A stretch of DNA of 23,103 nucleotides from Lentisphaeria bacterium. Lineage in GTDB: Bacteria > Verrucomicrobiota > Lentisphaeria > Oligosphaerales > Oligosphaeraceae. The stretch's first letter is position 1; the number at the start of each line of letters is the position of its first letter. Below are positions 14,640 through 21,723 of this stretch, piece after piece. The stretch covers positions 1-23,103 of the forward strand of contig JAEEXV010000135.1 of assembly GCA_016287975.1 (NCBI GenBank), read 5' to 3'. The translations under genes were made by a program, and so were the position numbers. Below the pieces are notes generated by a model. The model had not been told where the DNA came from. It saw nothing but the letters and a program-made list of their open reading frames with translations, and made no database searches.

Positions 14640-15584
14640 TTAGACTCCAAAGGTTTGGCGGAACTGGGCGAGGTCGGGGGCGGGCGCGGCGAGGGCGGTC
14701 TCGACGGCGCGGTCGAGGCGGGCGGTGGCCTCGGCCTCGATGCGCTGGACGGCTTCCGTGGTGAAGATGTCGGGGTGGCGCTGGAGGAGGCGCTTCAGGG
14801 CGTCCTTCTCCTCGACCCACTGGCGTTTGACCTCGGGGTCGCGCAGGTCGGTGATGATGCCGCAGTGGGGTTCGACGCGGTAGGTGCGCACATCGAGCAG
14901 GTAGGGGCCGTTGCCACTGCGGATGGAGGCGACGGCGCGTTCGGCGGCGGCGGCGACGGCCTCGACATCGTTGCCGTCGACGATTTCGGCGGGGATGCCG
15001 TAGGCGGCGGCGAGTTTGGTGCGGTCCATGTCGGCGGTCGAATCGGGGGTCAGGGTGGTGGCGGCGACGCCGTTGTTCTCGCAGACGGCGAGGAAGGGGT
15101 AGCGCTTTTTGGCGGCGAGGTTGAGGGTCTCGTGGAGGACGCCCTGGTTGGCGGCACCATCGCCGAAGAAGGTGCAGCCGAGGGCGTCGGTGCCGAGATA
15201 CTGCATCGCGAAAGCGGCGCCGAGGGCCATGGGGATGCCGCCGCCGACAATCCCGTTGCTGCTCAGGAAGCCTTTGGCGCGGTTGAACATGTGCATGGAA
15301 CCGCCGCAGCCCTTCGAGCAGCCCGTGGCGCGCCCGAGGAGTTCCGCCATCGCACCCTCGGGGTCATGCGTCTTGGCGACGTAGTGGCCGTGGCTGCGGT
15401 GGGTGCTGAAGATGCAGTCGTCGTCGCGCAGGGCGGAGCAGACGCCGACGGGGACGGCCTCCTGGCCGACGGAGAGGTGCAGGGCGCCCTGGATTTCGCC
15501 CTGACGGTAGAGCGACTTCGCCTTCCATTCGAGGGCGCGGATGAGGAACATCCAGTAGTAGGCTTCGGTTAGGTTCAAGGACAT
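14640..15584 (-). CDS. Pyruvate-dehydrogenase-type E1 component, alpha subunit
   Basis: This 314-residue chain is the thiamine-diphosphate-binding partner of the beta subunit encoded next to it. The cofactor motif begins at GDG 141-143 and ends at CENNG 168-172. The active-site loop THRSHGHYVAK is at 61-71, and RATGCSKGCGGSMHMF at 85-100 is typical of acetoin/pyruvate E1 alpha. Mid-chain NGIVGGGIPMALGAA is also canonical. GGAG lies 6 nt before the ATG at 15584. Upstream is the 15.6-15.9 kb heptamer array, which should form the mRNA leader if the promoter at 15954-15982 is used. The absence of E2/E3 nearby means its dehydrogenase complex, if any, is encoded elsewhere. Confidence 0.91.
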   Translation of the reverse strand: MSLNLTEAYYWMFLIRALEWKAKSLYRQGEIQGALHLSVGQEAVPVGVCSALRDDDCIFSTHRSHGHYVAKTHDPEGAMAELLGRATGCSKGCGGSMHMFNRAKGFLSSNGIVGGGIPMALGAAFAMQYLGTDALGCTFFGDGAANQGVLHETLNLAAKKRYPFLAVCENNGVAATTLTPDSTADMDRTKLAAAYGIPAEIVDGNDVEAVAAAAERAVASIRSGNGPYLLDVRTYRVEPHCGIITDLRDPEVKRQWVEEKDALKRLLQRHPDIFTTEAVQRIEAEATARLDRAVETALAAPAPDLAQFRQTFGV

Positions 15585-15589
15585 GGGGG

Positions 15590-15906
15590 ACTCCGGACTT
15601 TAAACGGGACTTTGGACGCTGGACGCTGGACTTTGGACGCTGGACTTTGGACGCTGGACTTTGGACGCTGGACTTTGGACGCTGGACTTTGGACGCTGGA
15701 CTTTGGACGCTGGACTTTGGACGCTGGGGCGGCCGCAGGACTTTGGACGCTGGACTTTGGACGCTGGACGGTGGGGCGGCCGCAGGACTTTGGACTTTGG
15801 ACGCTGGACTTTGGACGCTGGGGCGGCCGCAGGACTTTGGACTTTGGACTTTGGACGGTGGGGCGGCCGCAGGACTTTGGGCGTTGGACTCTGGACGGGA
15901 CTTTTG
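15590..15906. repeat. GGAC heptamer tandem array with 47-bp higher-order units
   Basis: The region is built from 7-bp units, mostly alternating GGACTTT and GGACGCT (a 14-bp pair), with variants GGACGGT and GGACTCT. Four interruptions of the form GGGGCGGCCGCAGG occur, each containing the 8-base palindrome GCGGCCGC (NotI sequence), at 15729, 15776, 15823 and 15863. The spacings are 47, 47 and 40, the last shorter by exactly one heptamer. The array ends on both sides near ACGGGACTTT. Five frames are open through it and would encode repeating LWTLDFGRWTLDAG-like or SPKSKVQ-like peptides; I treat these as spurious. It lies between the E1 alpha start and its predicted promoter. Confidence 0.9.
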
Positions 15907-15934
15907 AATAATTTATGGATTTTGGGCTGGAAAT

Positions 15935-15950
15935 CCACTGAATCCAGTGG
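15935..15950. promoter_or_regulatory. Palindrome at the predicted E1 transcription start
   Basis: CCACTG-AATC-CAGTGG is a perfect 6-bp inverted repeat. It falls just downstream of the predicted -10 box of the minus-strand promoter, at about the +1 position, and inside the short AraC/E1 control region. It could be an operator for the divergent AraC-family protein, another repressor, or a hairpin at the 5' end of the E1 mRNA. Confidence 0.45.
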
Positions 15951-15953
15951 TAG

Positions 15954-15982
15954 ATTATGGACATGGTGTGGAATATTGTCAA
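15954..15982 (-). promoter_or_regulatory. Near-consensus sigma70 promoter for the E1 alpha/beta genes
   Basis: Read on the minus strand, a perfect TTGACA (15982-15977) is followed after 17 nt by CATAAT (15959-15954), five of six matches to TATAAT. The region is visibly richer in A+T than its surroundings. Transcription would start near 15947 and give a leader of roughly 360 nt, almost entirely the heptamer array. The -35 box ends 5 bp from the start codon of the divergent AraC gene. A weaker plus-strand pair (TGGAAA, 17 nt, TAGATT at 15951-15956) could serve the AraC gene. Confidence 0.7.
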
Positions 15983-15987
15983 GAATC

Positions 15988-16917
15988 ATGGAAAACGAGA
16001 AGATTCTGCATTTTGACTTTCGGCTGGGGGCGGGATGCCCGTATCTCTTTGACTACCAGGTGTACGAGCGGAGGCGGCGGATGCCAGGCTACGACCTGCA
16101 CAGCGCGGTGCATCTGATCGTGATCCTGTCGGGGCGGTATGAGGTGACGATCGGGGAGCGGCGCTTTTCGCGTTCGGCGGGGGAGGCCTTCCTGGTCGCG
16201 CCGTGGGAGCCGCACGGGGACGCGGTGGCGCACGACGGCTGCGCCCTGTTTTCGCTGATCCTGGATCCGCTGCTGCTGGAGCGGGCCCTGCATCTGCTGG
16301 CGGGGCCGCTGAACCTGCTGTTCAGCATGCCGCCTGCGCCGCGCATGGAGTTGTTGGGGCGGCTGCCGACAGGGGCGGAATTGGCGGCGTATGCGCAGGG
16401 GCTGCTGGCGGAAAACCCTCGGCTGCATTGGACGCCATTCGCGGGGGTGGCGCCGTCGGCGGCGGAGCAGCAGCGCCATTGGCTGCGGATCCAGGGCTTG
16501 TTCACGGAGATTCTCGCGGCGGTGCCAGCGGGGATCGTTCCCGCGGGGGACGCGCGCCGTCGGCAGCAGGTGCAGCCTGCGCTGCGTCTGCTTGCCTCGG
16601 AGGAGGCCCGTCCGCTGACGGCGGCGCGCGCGGCGCGGGAGTGCCACCTGAGCCGCGGGCATTTCGACGTGTGCTTCCGCCGCCTGTTCCAGATGAGCTT
16701 CTACGCCTACGAACTGCGCTATCGGCTGAACCGCGCCGCCCAGGAACTGCAGGGGGGCGGGCGCAGCGTCAAGGAACTGGCGGCGCACTGGGGGTTCGCG
16801 GACAGCGCGCACTTCTCGCGGACGTTCCTGCGGCACTTCGGGGTGCGTCCGACCCGCTATGCGGCGTCGGGGCCAGGGGAGGCGGGGCGGGGAAAAACCG
16901 TGGCGGGACGTCGGTGA
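15988..16917 (+). CDS. AraC-family transcriptional regulator
   Basis: The 309-residue protein has an N-terminal cupin-like sensing domain (about 10-100: LIVILSGRYEVTIGERRFSRSAGEAFLVAPWEPH) and a C-terminal double helix-turn-helix (about 208-293). The first helix pair contains TAARAARECHLSRGHFDVCFRRLF. The second contains SVKELAAHWGFADSAHFSRTFLRHFGVRPTRYA, the AraC signature. The N-terminal domain suggests it binds a small ligand, often a sugar or metabolite, but the ligand cannot be inferred. The ATG at 15988 is chosen because it gives a typical start (MENEKILHFDFRLG); in-frame codons upstream belong to the heptamer array. It is divergent from the E1 alpha/beta operon across about 80 bp of control DNA, so autoregulation and E1 control are reasonable inferences. 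The last 15 residues are an Arg/Gly-rich tail. Confidence 0.92.
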   Translation: MENEKILHFDFRLGAGCPYLFDYQVYERRRRMPGYDLHSAVHLIVILSGRYEVTIGERRFSRSAGEAFLVAPWEPHGDAVAHDGCALFSLILDPLLLERALHLLAGPLNLLFSMPPAPRMELLGRLPTGAELAAYAQGLLAENPRLHWTPFAGVAPSAAEQQRHWLRIQGLFTEILAAVPAGIVPAGDARRRQQVQPALRLLASEEARPLTAARAARECHLSRGHFDVCFRRLFQMSFYAYELRYRLNRAAQELQGGGRSVKELAAHWGFADSAHFSRTFLRHFGVRPTRYAASGPGEAGRGKTVAGRR

Positions 16918-16992
16918 AATGGAAAGGGGGGGTTATCTTAAGGGCAAAGCCCGACGGGGGCGGCGCTTGGTTTGTCCTACGGAGTGGAACAG

Positions 16993-17721
16993 ATGCGAAC
17001 AGTTGCGATTATCCCCGCGCGCTATGGCAGCACGCGTTTTCCTGCGAAGCCCCTGGCGTTGATCGCGGGGCGCCCGATGATTCAGTGGACATACGAATCG
17101 ACCTGCAAGTGCGCGGACTTCGCGGAGGTGCTCGTGGCGACCGACGACCAGCGCATCTACGACGCGGTCCAGGGCTTCGGCGGACGCGCGGTGATGACGA
17201 GCGTCGAGTGCCGCACGGGGACGGACCGCATCTGGGAGGCGGTGCAGGGGGTGGATGCCGACCTCATCGTGAATGTGCAGGGGGACGAGCCGCTGATCCC
17301 CGCGTCGGTGCTGCACCAGCTGGTGGCGCAGATGCGGGAATCGGGCGCGGACATGGGGACGGTCGCGGTGCCGTTCGGGATTTCGGGGCGCGACCCCGCC
17401 GATCCGAATGCGGTGAAGGTGGTGGTGGACGCGCGCAATCTGGCATTATATTTCAGTCGGTCGCTGATTCCGTTCCCGCGGGTGGGCGGCGAGCCGTGCG
17501 AACCGCTGCTGCACTGGGGGCTCTACGCATACACCCGTCCGTTCCTGGCGCGTTTCGTGTCGTGGCCGACGGGGCGTCTGGAGGCGTGCGAGAAACTGGA
17601 GCAGCTGCGGGCGCTGGAGAACGGCGCGAAGATCTGCGTGCTGACGACGACGGAGCGCACGGCGGACGTGGATGTCCCTGAGGACATCGCGCGGGTCGAG
17701 GCGCTGCTGGCGGGGAAATAG
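16993..17721 (+). CDS. kdsB: 3-deoxy-manno-octulosonate cytidylyltransferase (CMP-KDO synthetase)
   Basis: KdsB activates KDO with CTP to CMP-KDO for LPS inner-core assembly. The 242-residue protein opens with the nucleotide-binding signature [17 protein letters not shown] at 6-22. It continues with [29 protein letters not shown] (metal and substrate Asp) and [15 protein letters not shown], with [17 protein letters not shown] near the end. All are standard. The ATG at 16993 is preferred over the ATG at 16972 because GGAG lies 8 nt before it and KdsB proteins start here. The 75 bp after the AraC gene have a small GGGC-AAA-GCCC hairpin but no clear promoter. It begins the kds/lpt/hpf run. Confidence 0.95.
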   Translation: MRTVAIIPARYGSTRFPAKPLALIAGRPMIQWTYESTCKCADFAEVLVATDDQRIYDAVQGFGGRAVMTSVECRTGTDRIWEAVQGVDADLIVNVQGDEPLIPASVLHQLVAQMRESGADMGTVAVPFGISGRDPADPNAVKVVVDARNLALYFSRSLIPFPRVGGEPCEPLLHWGLYAYTRPFLARFVSWPTGRLEACEKLEQLRALENGAKICVLTTTERTADVDVPEDIARVEALLAGK

Positions 17722-17734
17722 GAGGGCTTTGAAA

Positions 17735-18559
17735 ATGAGTCTGCAGGAGTTTGAGATTGTCCAGGGGATGAAGGTGGGGCGCGGGAATCCGCTGCTGGTG
17801 CTGGCGGGGCCGTGCGTGGCGGAATCGCTGGAGGTGTGCCGCGCGGTCGCGGCGGAGGCGAAGGCGGTGTGCGCGGATCTGGGGCTGAACTACGTCTTCA
17901 AGGCGTCGTTCGACAAGGCGAACCGCACGAGCATCAGCGGATTTCGGGGGCCTGGCGAGCGCGGGGGGCTGGAGATGCTGGCGGCGGTCAAGGCGGAGTT
18001 CGGGGTGCCCGTGATCACGGACGTGCACGAGCCGCACCAGTGCGCGGAGGCGGCGGAGGTGGTCGACATCCTGCAGATTCCCGCGTTCCTGTGCCGCCAG
18101 ACGGACTTGCTGCTGGCGGCGGGGGCGACGGGCAAGCCAGTCAATGTCAAGAAAGGGCAGTTCCTGGCGCCAGAGGACATGGGGCCTGTCATCCGTAAAA
18201 TCGAGTCGACGGGGAACGAGCGCATCCTGCTGACGGAGCGCGGCACGACCTTCGGCTACCACAACCTCGCCGTGGACATGCGGGGGCTGGTCATCATGCG
18301 CGACCTGGGATGCCCCGTGGTCTTCGACGCGACCCACTCCGTGCAGTTGCCTGGCGGCAACGGCACCTCCTCGGGCGGCAACCGCGCGTTCGTGCCGCCC
18401 CTGGCGCGGGCGGCGGCGGCGGTCGGCATCGACGCCCTCTTCCTGGAAGTGCATCCAGATCCCGACAAGGCCCTGTCGGATGGGGCGAATTCGCTGGCGC
18501 TGAAAGACCTGCGCGCCTTGTTGACCAAGGTCGCCGAACTCCACGGACTGTGCCCATGA
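17735..18559 (+). CDS. kdsA: 3-deoxy-8-phosphooctulonate synthase (KDO-8-P synthase), metal-dependent type
   Basis: KdsA condenses arabinose-5-phosphate with phosphoenolpyruvate to KDO-8-phosphate. The 274-residue barrel shows LAGPCVAES at 23-31, [69 protein letters not shown] and [19 protein letters not shown]. Cys27 in AGPC occupies the place where the metal-free E. coli enzyme has Asn, so this should be the metal-dependent class, as in Aquifex. GGAGG lies 9 nt before the ATG at 17735; in-frame codons upstream overlap kdsB and are rejected. It starts 13 bp after kdsB and its stop overlaps kdsC by 4 bp (ATGA). Confidence 0.96.
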   Translation: MSLQEFEIVQGMKVGRGNPLLVLAGPCVAESLEVCRAVAAEAKAVCADLGLNYVFKASFDKANRTSISGFRGPGERGGLEMLAAVKAEFGVPVITDVHEPHQCAEAAEVVDILQIPAFLCRQTDLLLAAGATGKPVNVKKGQFLAPEDMGPVIRKIESTGNERILLTERGTTFGYHNLAVDMRGLVIMRDLGCPVVFDATHSVQLPGGNGTSSGGNRAFVPPLARAAAAVGIDALFLEVHPDPDKALSDGANSLALKDLRALLTKVAELHGLCP

Positions 18560-19152
18560 AACTCCTCTCCGACCGCAAATTCGCGCTCCGCAAGACGACG
18601 CCCGAGGAGGCCGCGAAGCGCATCCGCCTGGTCGCGCTGGACGTGGACGGCGTGCTGACCGACGGGCGCATCGGCTACGGCTGCGGCTCCGAGCACGAGA
18701 TCAAGTTCTTCGACGTCAAGGACGGCAGCGGCGTCACGATGCTGCGGCGCGCTGGCATCCAGGTCGGCATCATCTCGGGGCGCAAAAGCGTCACCAATGC
18801 GCGGCGCGCGCAGGAACTCAAGATGGATTTTCTGGTCGAACAATGCTGGAACAAACTGGAGGGGCTGGAACAGGTCGCCGCCGAGCGCGGCTTCGCGCTG
18901 GACGAATGCCTCTTCATGGGGGACGACCTGATCGACGGCGAGACGCTGGCGGGGGCGGGCATCGGCGTCGCCGTCGCGGACGCGATGCAGGAGGTGCTTT
19001 CCGCCGCGGACTTCCAGACGGCGGCGGGAGGCGGCCGCGGGGCGGTGCGCGAGGTCGCGAACTGGCTGCTCCAGGCGCAGGGAAAGTGGCCTGCGGCGGT
19101 CGCGCACTACCTGAAGCGCGGGGATGCCGTGTGGCGCCCTGTGCTGGAATGA
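18556..19152 (+). CDS. kdsC: 3-deoxy-D-manno-octulosonate 8-phosphate phosphatase (HAD family)
   Basis: KdsC hydrolyses KDO-8-phosphate to KDO, the step between KdsA and KdsB. It is a cap-less HAD phosphatase of 198 residues. The nucleophile motif is [10 protein letters not shown] with Asp29 and Asp31, followed by [18 protein letters not shown], the second motif SGR at 74-76, a probable motif-III lysine at Lys100, and GDDLID with Asp123 and Asp124. The ATG overlaps the kdsA stop, implying coupling. It has an extra 20-30 residues at the C-terminus compared with E. coli KdsC ([18 protein letters not shown]), with no recognised motif. With kdsA and kdsB here, only the arabinose-5-phosphate isomerase is missing from the KDO route in the window. 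Confidence 0.94.
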   Translation: MKLLSDRKFALRKTTPEEAAKRIRLVALDVDGVLTDGRIGYGCGSEHEIKFFDVKDGSGVTMLRRAGIQVGIISGRKSVTNARRAQELKMDFLVEQCWNKLEGLEQVAAERGFALDECLFMGDDLIDGETLAGAGIGVAVADAMQEVLSAADFQTAAGGGRGAVREVANWLLQAQGKWPAAVAHYLKRGDAVWRPVLE

Positions 19153-19164
19153 ACGAGGGATGAG

Positions 19165-19665
19165 ATGCCGAAGGCGAGTCGGGCCATACTGCTGCTGCTG
19201 CTGCTGGGGGTGGGGCTGGCGGTGCCGTGCGAGGGGGCGGATCGGTTCAGCCTGAACGGCGTCGCGGTGCCGCTGCAGGGCTTTCGTTCCAACGGCGTCT
19301 TTCGGATGAACGCCGACGGCAAAGGCGGGGCGGGGGAGGAGGTCGCGTGGGCGATCGAGGGGCGCCGCGCCATTCTCCAGGTGCCGCTGTGCCACCTGAC
19401 GGACTTTCGGATGACCCTTCAGTCCCCGTCGAAAGGGGATTTTCTCTTCGAGAGTCCCAGTTGCACCCTGGACCAGCAGACGCAGACCCTCCATAGCGAT
19501 GCCCCCGTGGTGATTGCGGGGGGCGGCATGAAGCTGGAGGGCGTGGGATACGATGTCTACCTGGACGAGGCTGCGGGGAACATCCGCGTGGTGATGCGGC
19601 AGGCAGTGCGCATGACCGTTCGCATGGAGGAGTTCCCGCGCCGCAAGGCGGCGAGGGAAAAATGA
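19165..19665 (+). CDS. lptC: LptC-like LPS-export periplasmic protein
   Basis: A 166-residue exported protein: a hydrophobic signal sequence or anchor at about 6-24, then a beta-rich domain. The C-terminal part (TQTLHSDAPVVIAGGGMKLEGVGYDVYLDEAAGNIRVVMRQAVRMTV) has the alternating pattern of LptC/LptA jellyroll strands. LptC sits in the inner membrane and passes LPS from LptB2FG to LptA. The identity rests on this pattern and on its place directly before lptA and lptB; LptC is poorly conserved, so the gene name is tentative. GAGGGA lies a few bases before the ATG, and its stop overlaps the likely lptA start. Confidence 0.7.
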   Translation: MPKASRAILLLLLLGVGLAVPCEGADRFSLNGVAVPLQGFRSNGVFRMNADGKGGAGEEVAWAIEGRRAILQVPLCHLTDFRMTLQSPSKGDFLFESPSCTLDQQTQTLHSDAPVVIAGGGMKLEGVGYDVYLDEAAGNIRVVMRQAVRMTVRMEEFPRRKAAREK

Positions 19666-20381
19666 GGTTTTGTCAAATGAAGCAAGTGATCCTGTTGTTG
19701 ATTTTCCTGCTGTCGTTCTGCGCCATGGGGGCGGAGACGAAGGCGTCCCCGAAGCCTGAGAAGGGCAGGCGCAAGGAGACGGCGCTGGAGATTTCGGCGG
19801 ATCGGCTGGAATGGGTGATGGGGGCGGACATGGCGTCCAAGTTCGCGAAGGACAAGGCGGAGGCGAAGCCAGGGCGGCAGCCCGAGGCGGGCGCGTCGGC
19901 GCGGGCGAAGGAGGATGTGGCGCGGCTGGACGGGAATGTGGTGGTGCAGGACGAGACGATGGTTCTGACCTGCGACCACATGCTGGTCTTCTTCGAGCCG
20001 AAGAAGGACGAGGCTGGAAAGGCCGCGAAGAAGGGCGAGGACATGGGGGTGCGCGGCATCGAGGCCGACGGGAAGGTGCGGCTGGTGCTGAAGGAAAAGC
20101 GTCAGACCGTGACTGGCGACCACGCCATGTATGACGAGGAGGCGGGGACGGTGACGCTGGACGGGAACTGCACGATCCTGGGGGAGGATGGCCAGGTGAT
20201 GCGGAGCAACCAGGTGGTTTTCAATCGAAATGCGGGGACGCTGACGGCGGCGCGCGTGTCGCTGACCCTGCCGATCCGCTCGAAGGGCGGGGACGGCAAC
20301 GGGGGATTCGGCATCTTTGAAGGATTGCCAGGCGGCAAGGACAAGGAACCGAAGGGCGAGGAGAAGCCTGCAGGCAACTGA
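19662..20381 (+). CDS. lptA: LptA/OstA-like periplasmic LPS transport protein
   Basis: LptA forms the periplasmic bridge that carries LPS to the outer membrane. A signal peptide (MKQVILLLIFLLSFCAMG) leads to OstA-type beta repeats: LEISADRLEWVM, ARLDGNVVVQDETMVLTCDHMLVFF, RGIEADGKVRLVLKEKRQTVTGDHAMYDEEAGTVTLDG and GQVMRSNQVVFNRNAGTLTA. About 37 charged, Ala/Lys-rich residues (about 54-87) interrupt the first repeat, and a second Lys/Glu-rich insert follows FFEPKKDE. Two starts are possible: the ATG at 19662, overlapping the lptC stop, and the ATG at 19677, with GAGG 9 nt upstream and a more typical signal peptide. I list the longer. The C-terminus is Gly/Lys/Pro-rich. Confidence 0.85.
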   Translation: MRFCQMKQVILLLIFLLSFCAMGAETKASPKPEKGRRKETALEISADRLEWVMGADMASKFAKDKAEAKPGRQPEAGASARAKEDVARLDGNVVVQDETMVLTCDHMLVFFEPKKDEAGKAAKKGEDMGVRGIEADGKVRLVLKEKRQTVTGDHAMYDEEAGTVTLDGNCTILGEDGQVMRSNQVVFNRNAGTLTAARVSLTLPIRSKGGDGNGGFGIFEGLPGGKDKEPKGEEKPAGN

Positions 20382-20398
20382 GGCGGGGAGGAGCGCGC

Positions 20399-21184
20399 AT
20401 GGGCAAGCGGAGCCAGGTTCAACCAGCAGGGAAGGGGAGGGCGCCAGAGGCCTTGGCGGCGCCGCTGATGGAGGCGAAGGGTCTGCGCAAGGTGTACAAT
20501 GGCCGTTGCGTGGTCAACAACGTCTCGCTGGAGGTGCGTCCCGGCGAGGTGGTCGGGCTGCTGGGGCCGAACGGCGCGGGCAAGACGACCTCGTTCTACA
20601 TGATCGTCGGAATGATCGAGCCTGACGCGGGGACGATTTCGTTCCAGGGGGAGGATGTCTCGCGGCTGCCGATGTACCAGCGGGCGCGGCGCGGCATGGG
20701 ATACCTCGCGCAGGAGCCCTCGATCTTCCGCAAACTGACGGTGCGCGAGAATGTCCTGGCGGTCCTGGAGACGCTGGACTTGTCGCGGGCCGAGCGCCAG
20801 AAGCGCCTGGACGGGCTGCTGGCGGAGCTGCAGCTCACGCATCTGGCGGACCAGAAGGCGATGACGCTTTCGGGGGGGGAGCGTCGGCGTCTGGAGATCA
20901 TGCGGGCGCTTTCGACCTCGCCGGACTTTTTGATGCTGGACGAGCCATTCGGGGGGGTGGATCCGAAGAATGTCTTTGAAGTGCAGAAGATCATCGCCTC
21001 GTTGCGGGACCGCGGTCTGGGGATTCTGATCACCGACCACAATGTCCGCGAGACGCTGGCGATCGTTGACCGCGCCTACCTCATCTGCGCAGGGGAGATT
21101 CTCTTCTCAGGGACGGGGGAGGCGCTGGTGAACGACGAGAACGCCCGGCGGGTCTACCTCGGTCCGGGCTTTGCGAACGGCTGA
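20399..21184 (+). CDS. lptB: LPS export ABC transporter ATP-binding protein
   Basis: LptB is the cytoplasmic ATPase that powers LPS extraction with LptF and LptG. The 261-residue protein has Walker A GPNGAGKTT at 56-64, Q-loop Gln105 in YLAQEPSIFRKLTV (the LptB-typical coupling stretch), signature LSGGERRR at 157-164, Walker B LMLDEPFGGVDP at 178-189 and switch His214 in ITDHNVRETL. The first 24 residues form a polar extension compared with most LptB proteins; the internal ATG at 20468 would give the usual start, but only the ATG at 20399 has a good GGAGG. LptF and LptG are not in the window. It is followed by hpf after 53 bp. Confidence 0.95.
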   Translation: MGKRSQVQPAGKGRAPEALAAPLMEAKGLRKVYNGRCVVNNVSLEVRPGEVVGLLGPNGAGKTTSFYMIVGMIEPDAGTISFQGEDVSRLPMYQRARRGMGYLAQEPSIFRKLTVRENVLAVLETLDLSRAERQKRLDGLLAELQLTHLADQKAMTLSGGERRRLEIMRALSTSPDFLMLDEPFGGVDPKNVFEVQKIIASLRDRGLGILITDHNVRETLAIVDRAYLICAGEILFSGTGEALVNDENARRVYLGPGFANG

Positions 21185-21237
21185 CGGCCGATGCCGTCAG
21201 GCGAATACAGGAACCCCAAACCCAGGAGGTTGAAAAC

Positions 21238-21618
21238 ATGGAACTGCAACTCACTGGAAAGCATGCTGAAATCCAGGCGGAGGAGCGCGCGCTGGCCGAG
21301 AAGCTGGCGGAGCGTCTGGCCGCCGACTATGAGAAACTCAACGCGCTGCGGATCGTGCTGTCGGTCGACCACGGCAAGGCGCGCGCGGAGGCGAATCTGA
21401 CGGGCAAGCACGTGACCCTGAATGCCAGTTGCAACGCCGACAGCACGGCGGCTTCGCTGACGGGCTGCGTGGACAAGCTGGACCGCCAGATGCGGCGCTA
21501 TCTGGAGCGCATCCAGGACCGCTCGGTGACCGCCGACCCGAAGCTGAAGGAGAAGATCTGGCAGAGCGCCGACCTCAAGAACCCAGGGAACGAGGAAGAC
21601 GAGGAACTCTTCCAGTAG
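21238..21618 (+). CDS. hpf: Ribosome hibernation promoting factor (short form)
   Basis: A 126-residue single S30AE/sigma-54-modulation domain, the short HPF/YfiA-type protein that stabilises inactive ribosomes in starved or stationary cells. Recognisable stretches are MELQLTGKHAEIQAEERALAEKLAERLAADYEKL, VDHGKARAEANLTGKHVTLNASCNADS and VDKLDRQMRRYLERIQDR. There is no dimerisation domain of the long form. AGGAGG stands before the ATG. In many Gram-negatives lptB is followed by rpoN and then hpf; here rpoN is absent. The strong hairpin at 21630-21660 may end this operon. Confidence 0.92.
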   Translation: MELQLTGKHAEIQAEERALAEKLAERLAADYEKLNALRIVLSVDHGKARAEANLTGKHVTLNASCNADSTAASLTGCVDKLDRQMRRYLERIQDRSVTADPKLKEKIWQSADLKNPGNEEDEELFQ

Positions 21619-21629
21619 CCGCTGGGCGC

Positions 21630-21660
21630 GGCGCGGCGGCGGGGCCCTCGCCGCCGCGCC
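21630..21660 (+). terminator. Strong GC hairpin after hpf, possible terminator
   Basis: Two perfect 12-bp arms (21630-21641 and 21649-21660, GGCGCGGCGGCG and its complement) enclose a 7-nt loop, starting 11 bp after the hpf stop. It is placed as an operon-end terminator would be, but the bases after it (GATTCCGATT) lack a T run, so Rho-independent termination is uncertain. Confidence 0.45.
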
Positions 21661-21723
21661 GATTCCGATTCCGCCTGAAGGCCGATGTCCCTTGTCCCGA
21701 TTTGAAGATTTTCCATTCGTCCC

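Noticed and set aside
13118..14764. A plus-strand open frame running from tsaE through the heptamer array and antisense to E1 beta
   Set aside because: Its first third is array-encoded repeats and the rest is the Gly/Asp/Glu-rich complement of a real gene.
15729..15870. Four GCGGCCGC sites as cloning linkers or assembly artefact
   Set aside because: They sit in phase with the heptamer array at 47, 47 and 40 bp spacings, which fits array growth rather than vector sequence.
15590..15906. CRISPR array
   Set aside because: Repeat units are 7-14 bp and the 47-bp super-units contain the same heptamers rather than unique spacers; there are no cas genes.
15600..15989. Open frames encoding SPKSKVQ-like or LWTLDFG-like repeat peptides
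   Set aside because: Because the unit is 7 bp, any frame without a stop in 21 bp stays open; five frames are open at once, and there is no ribosome site or domain.
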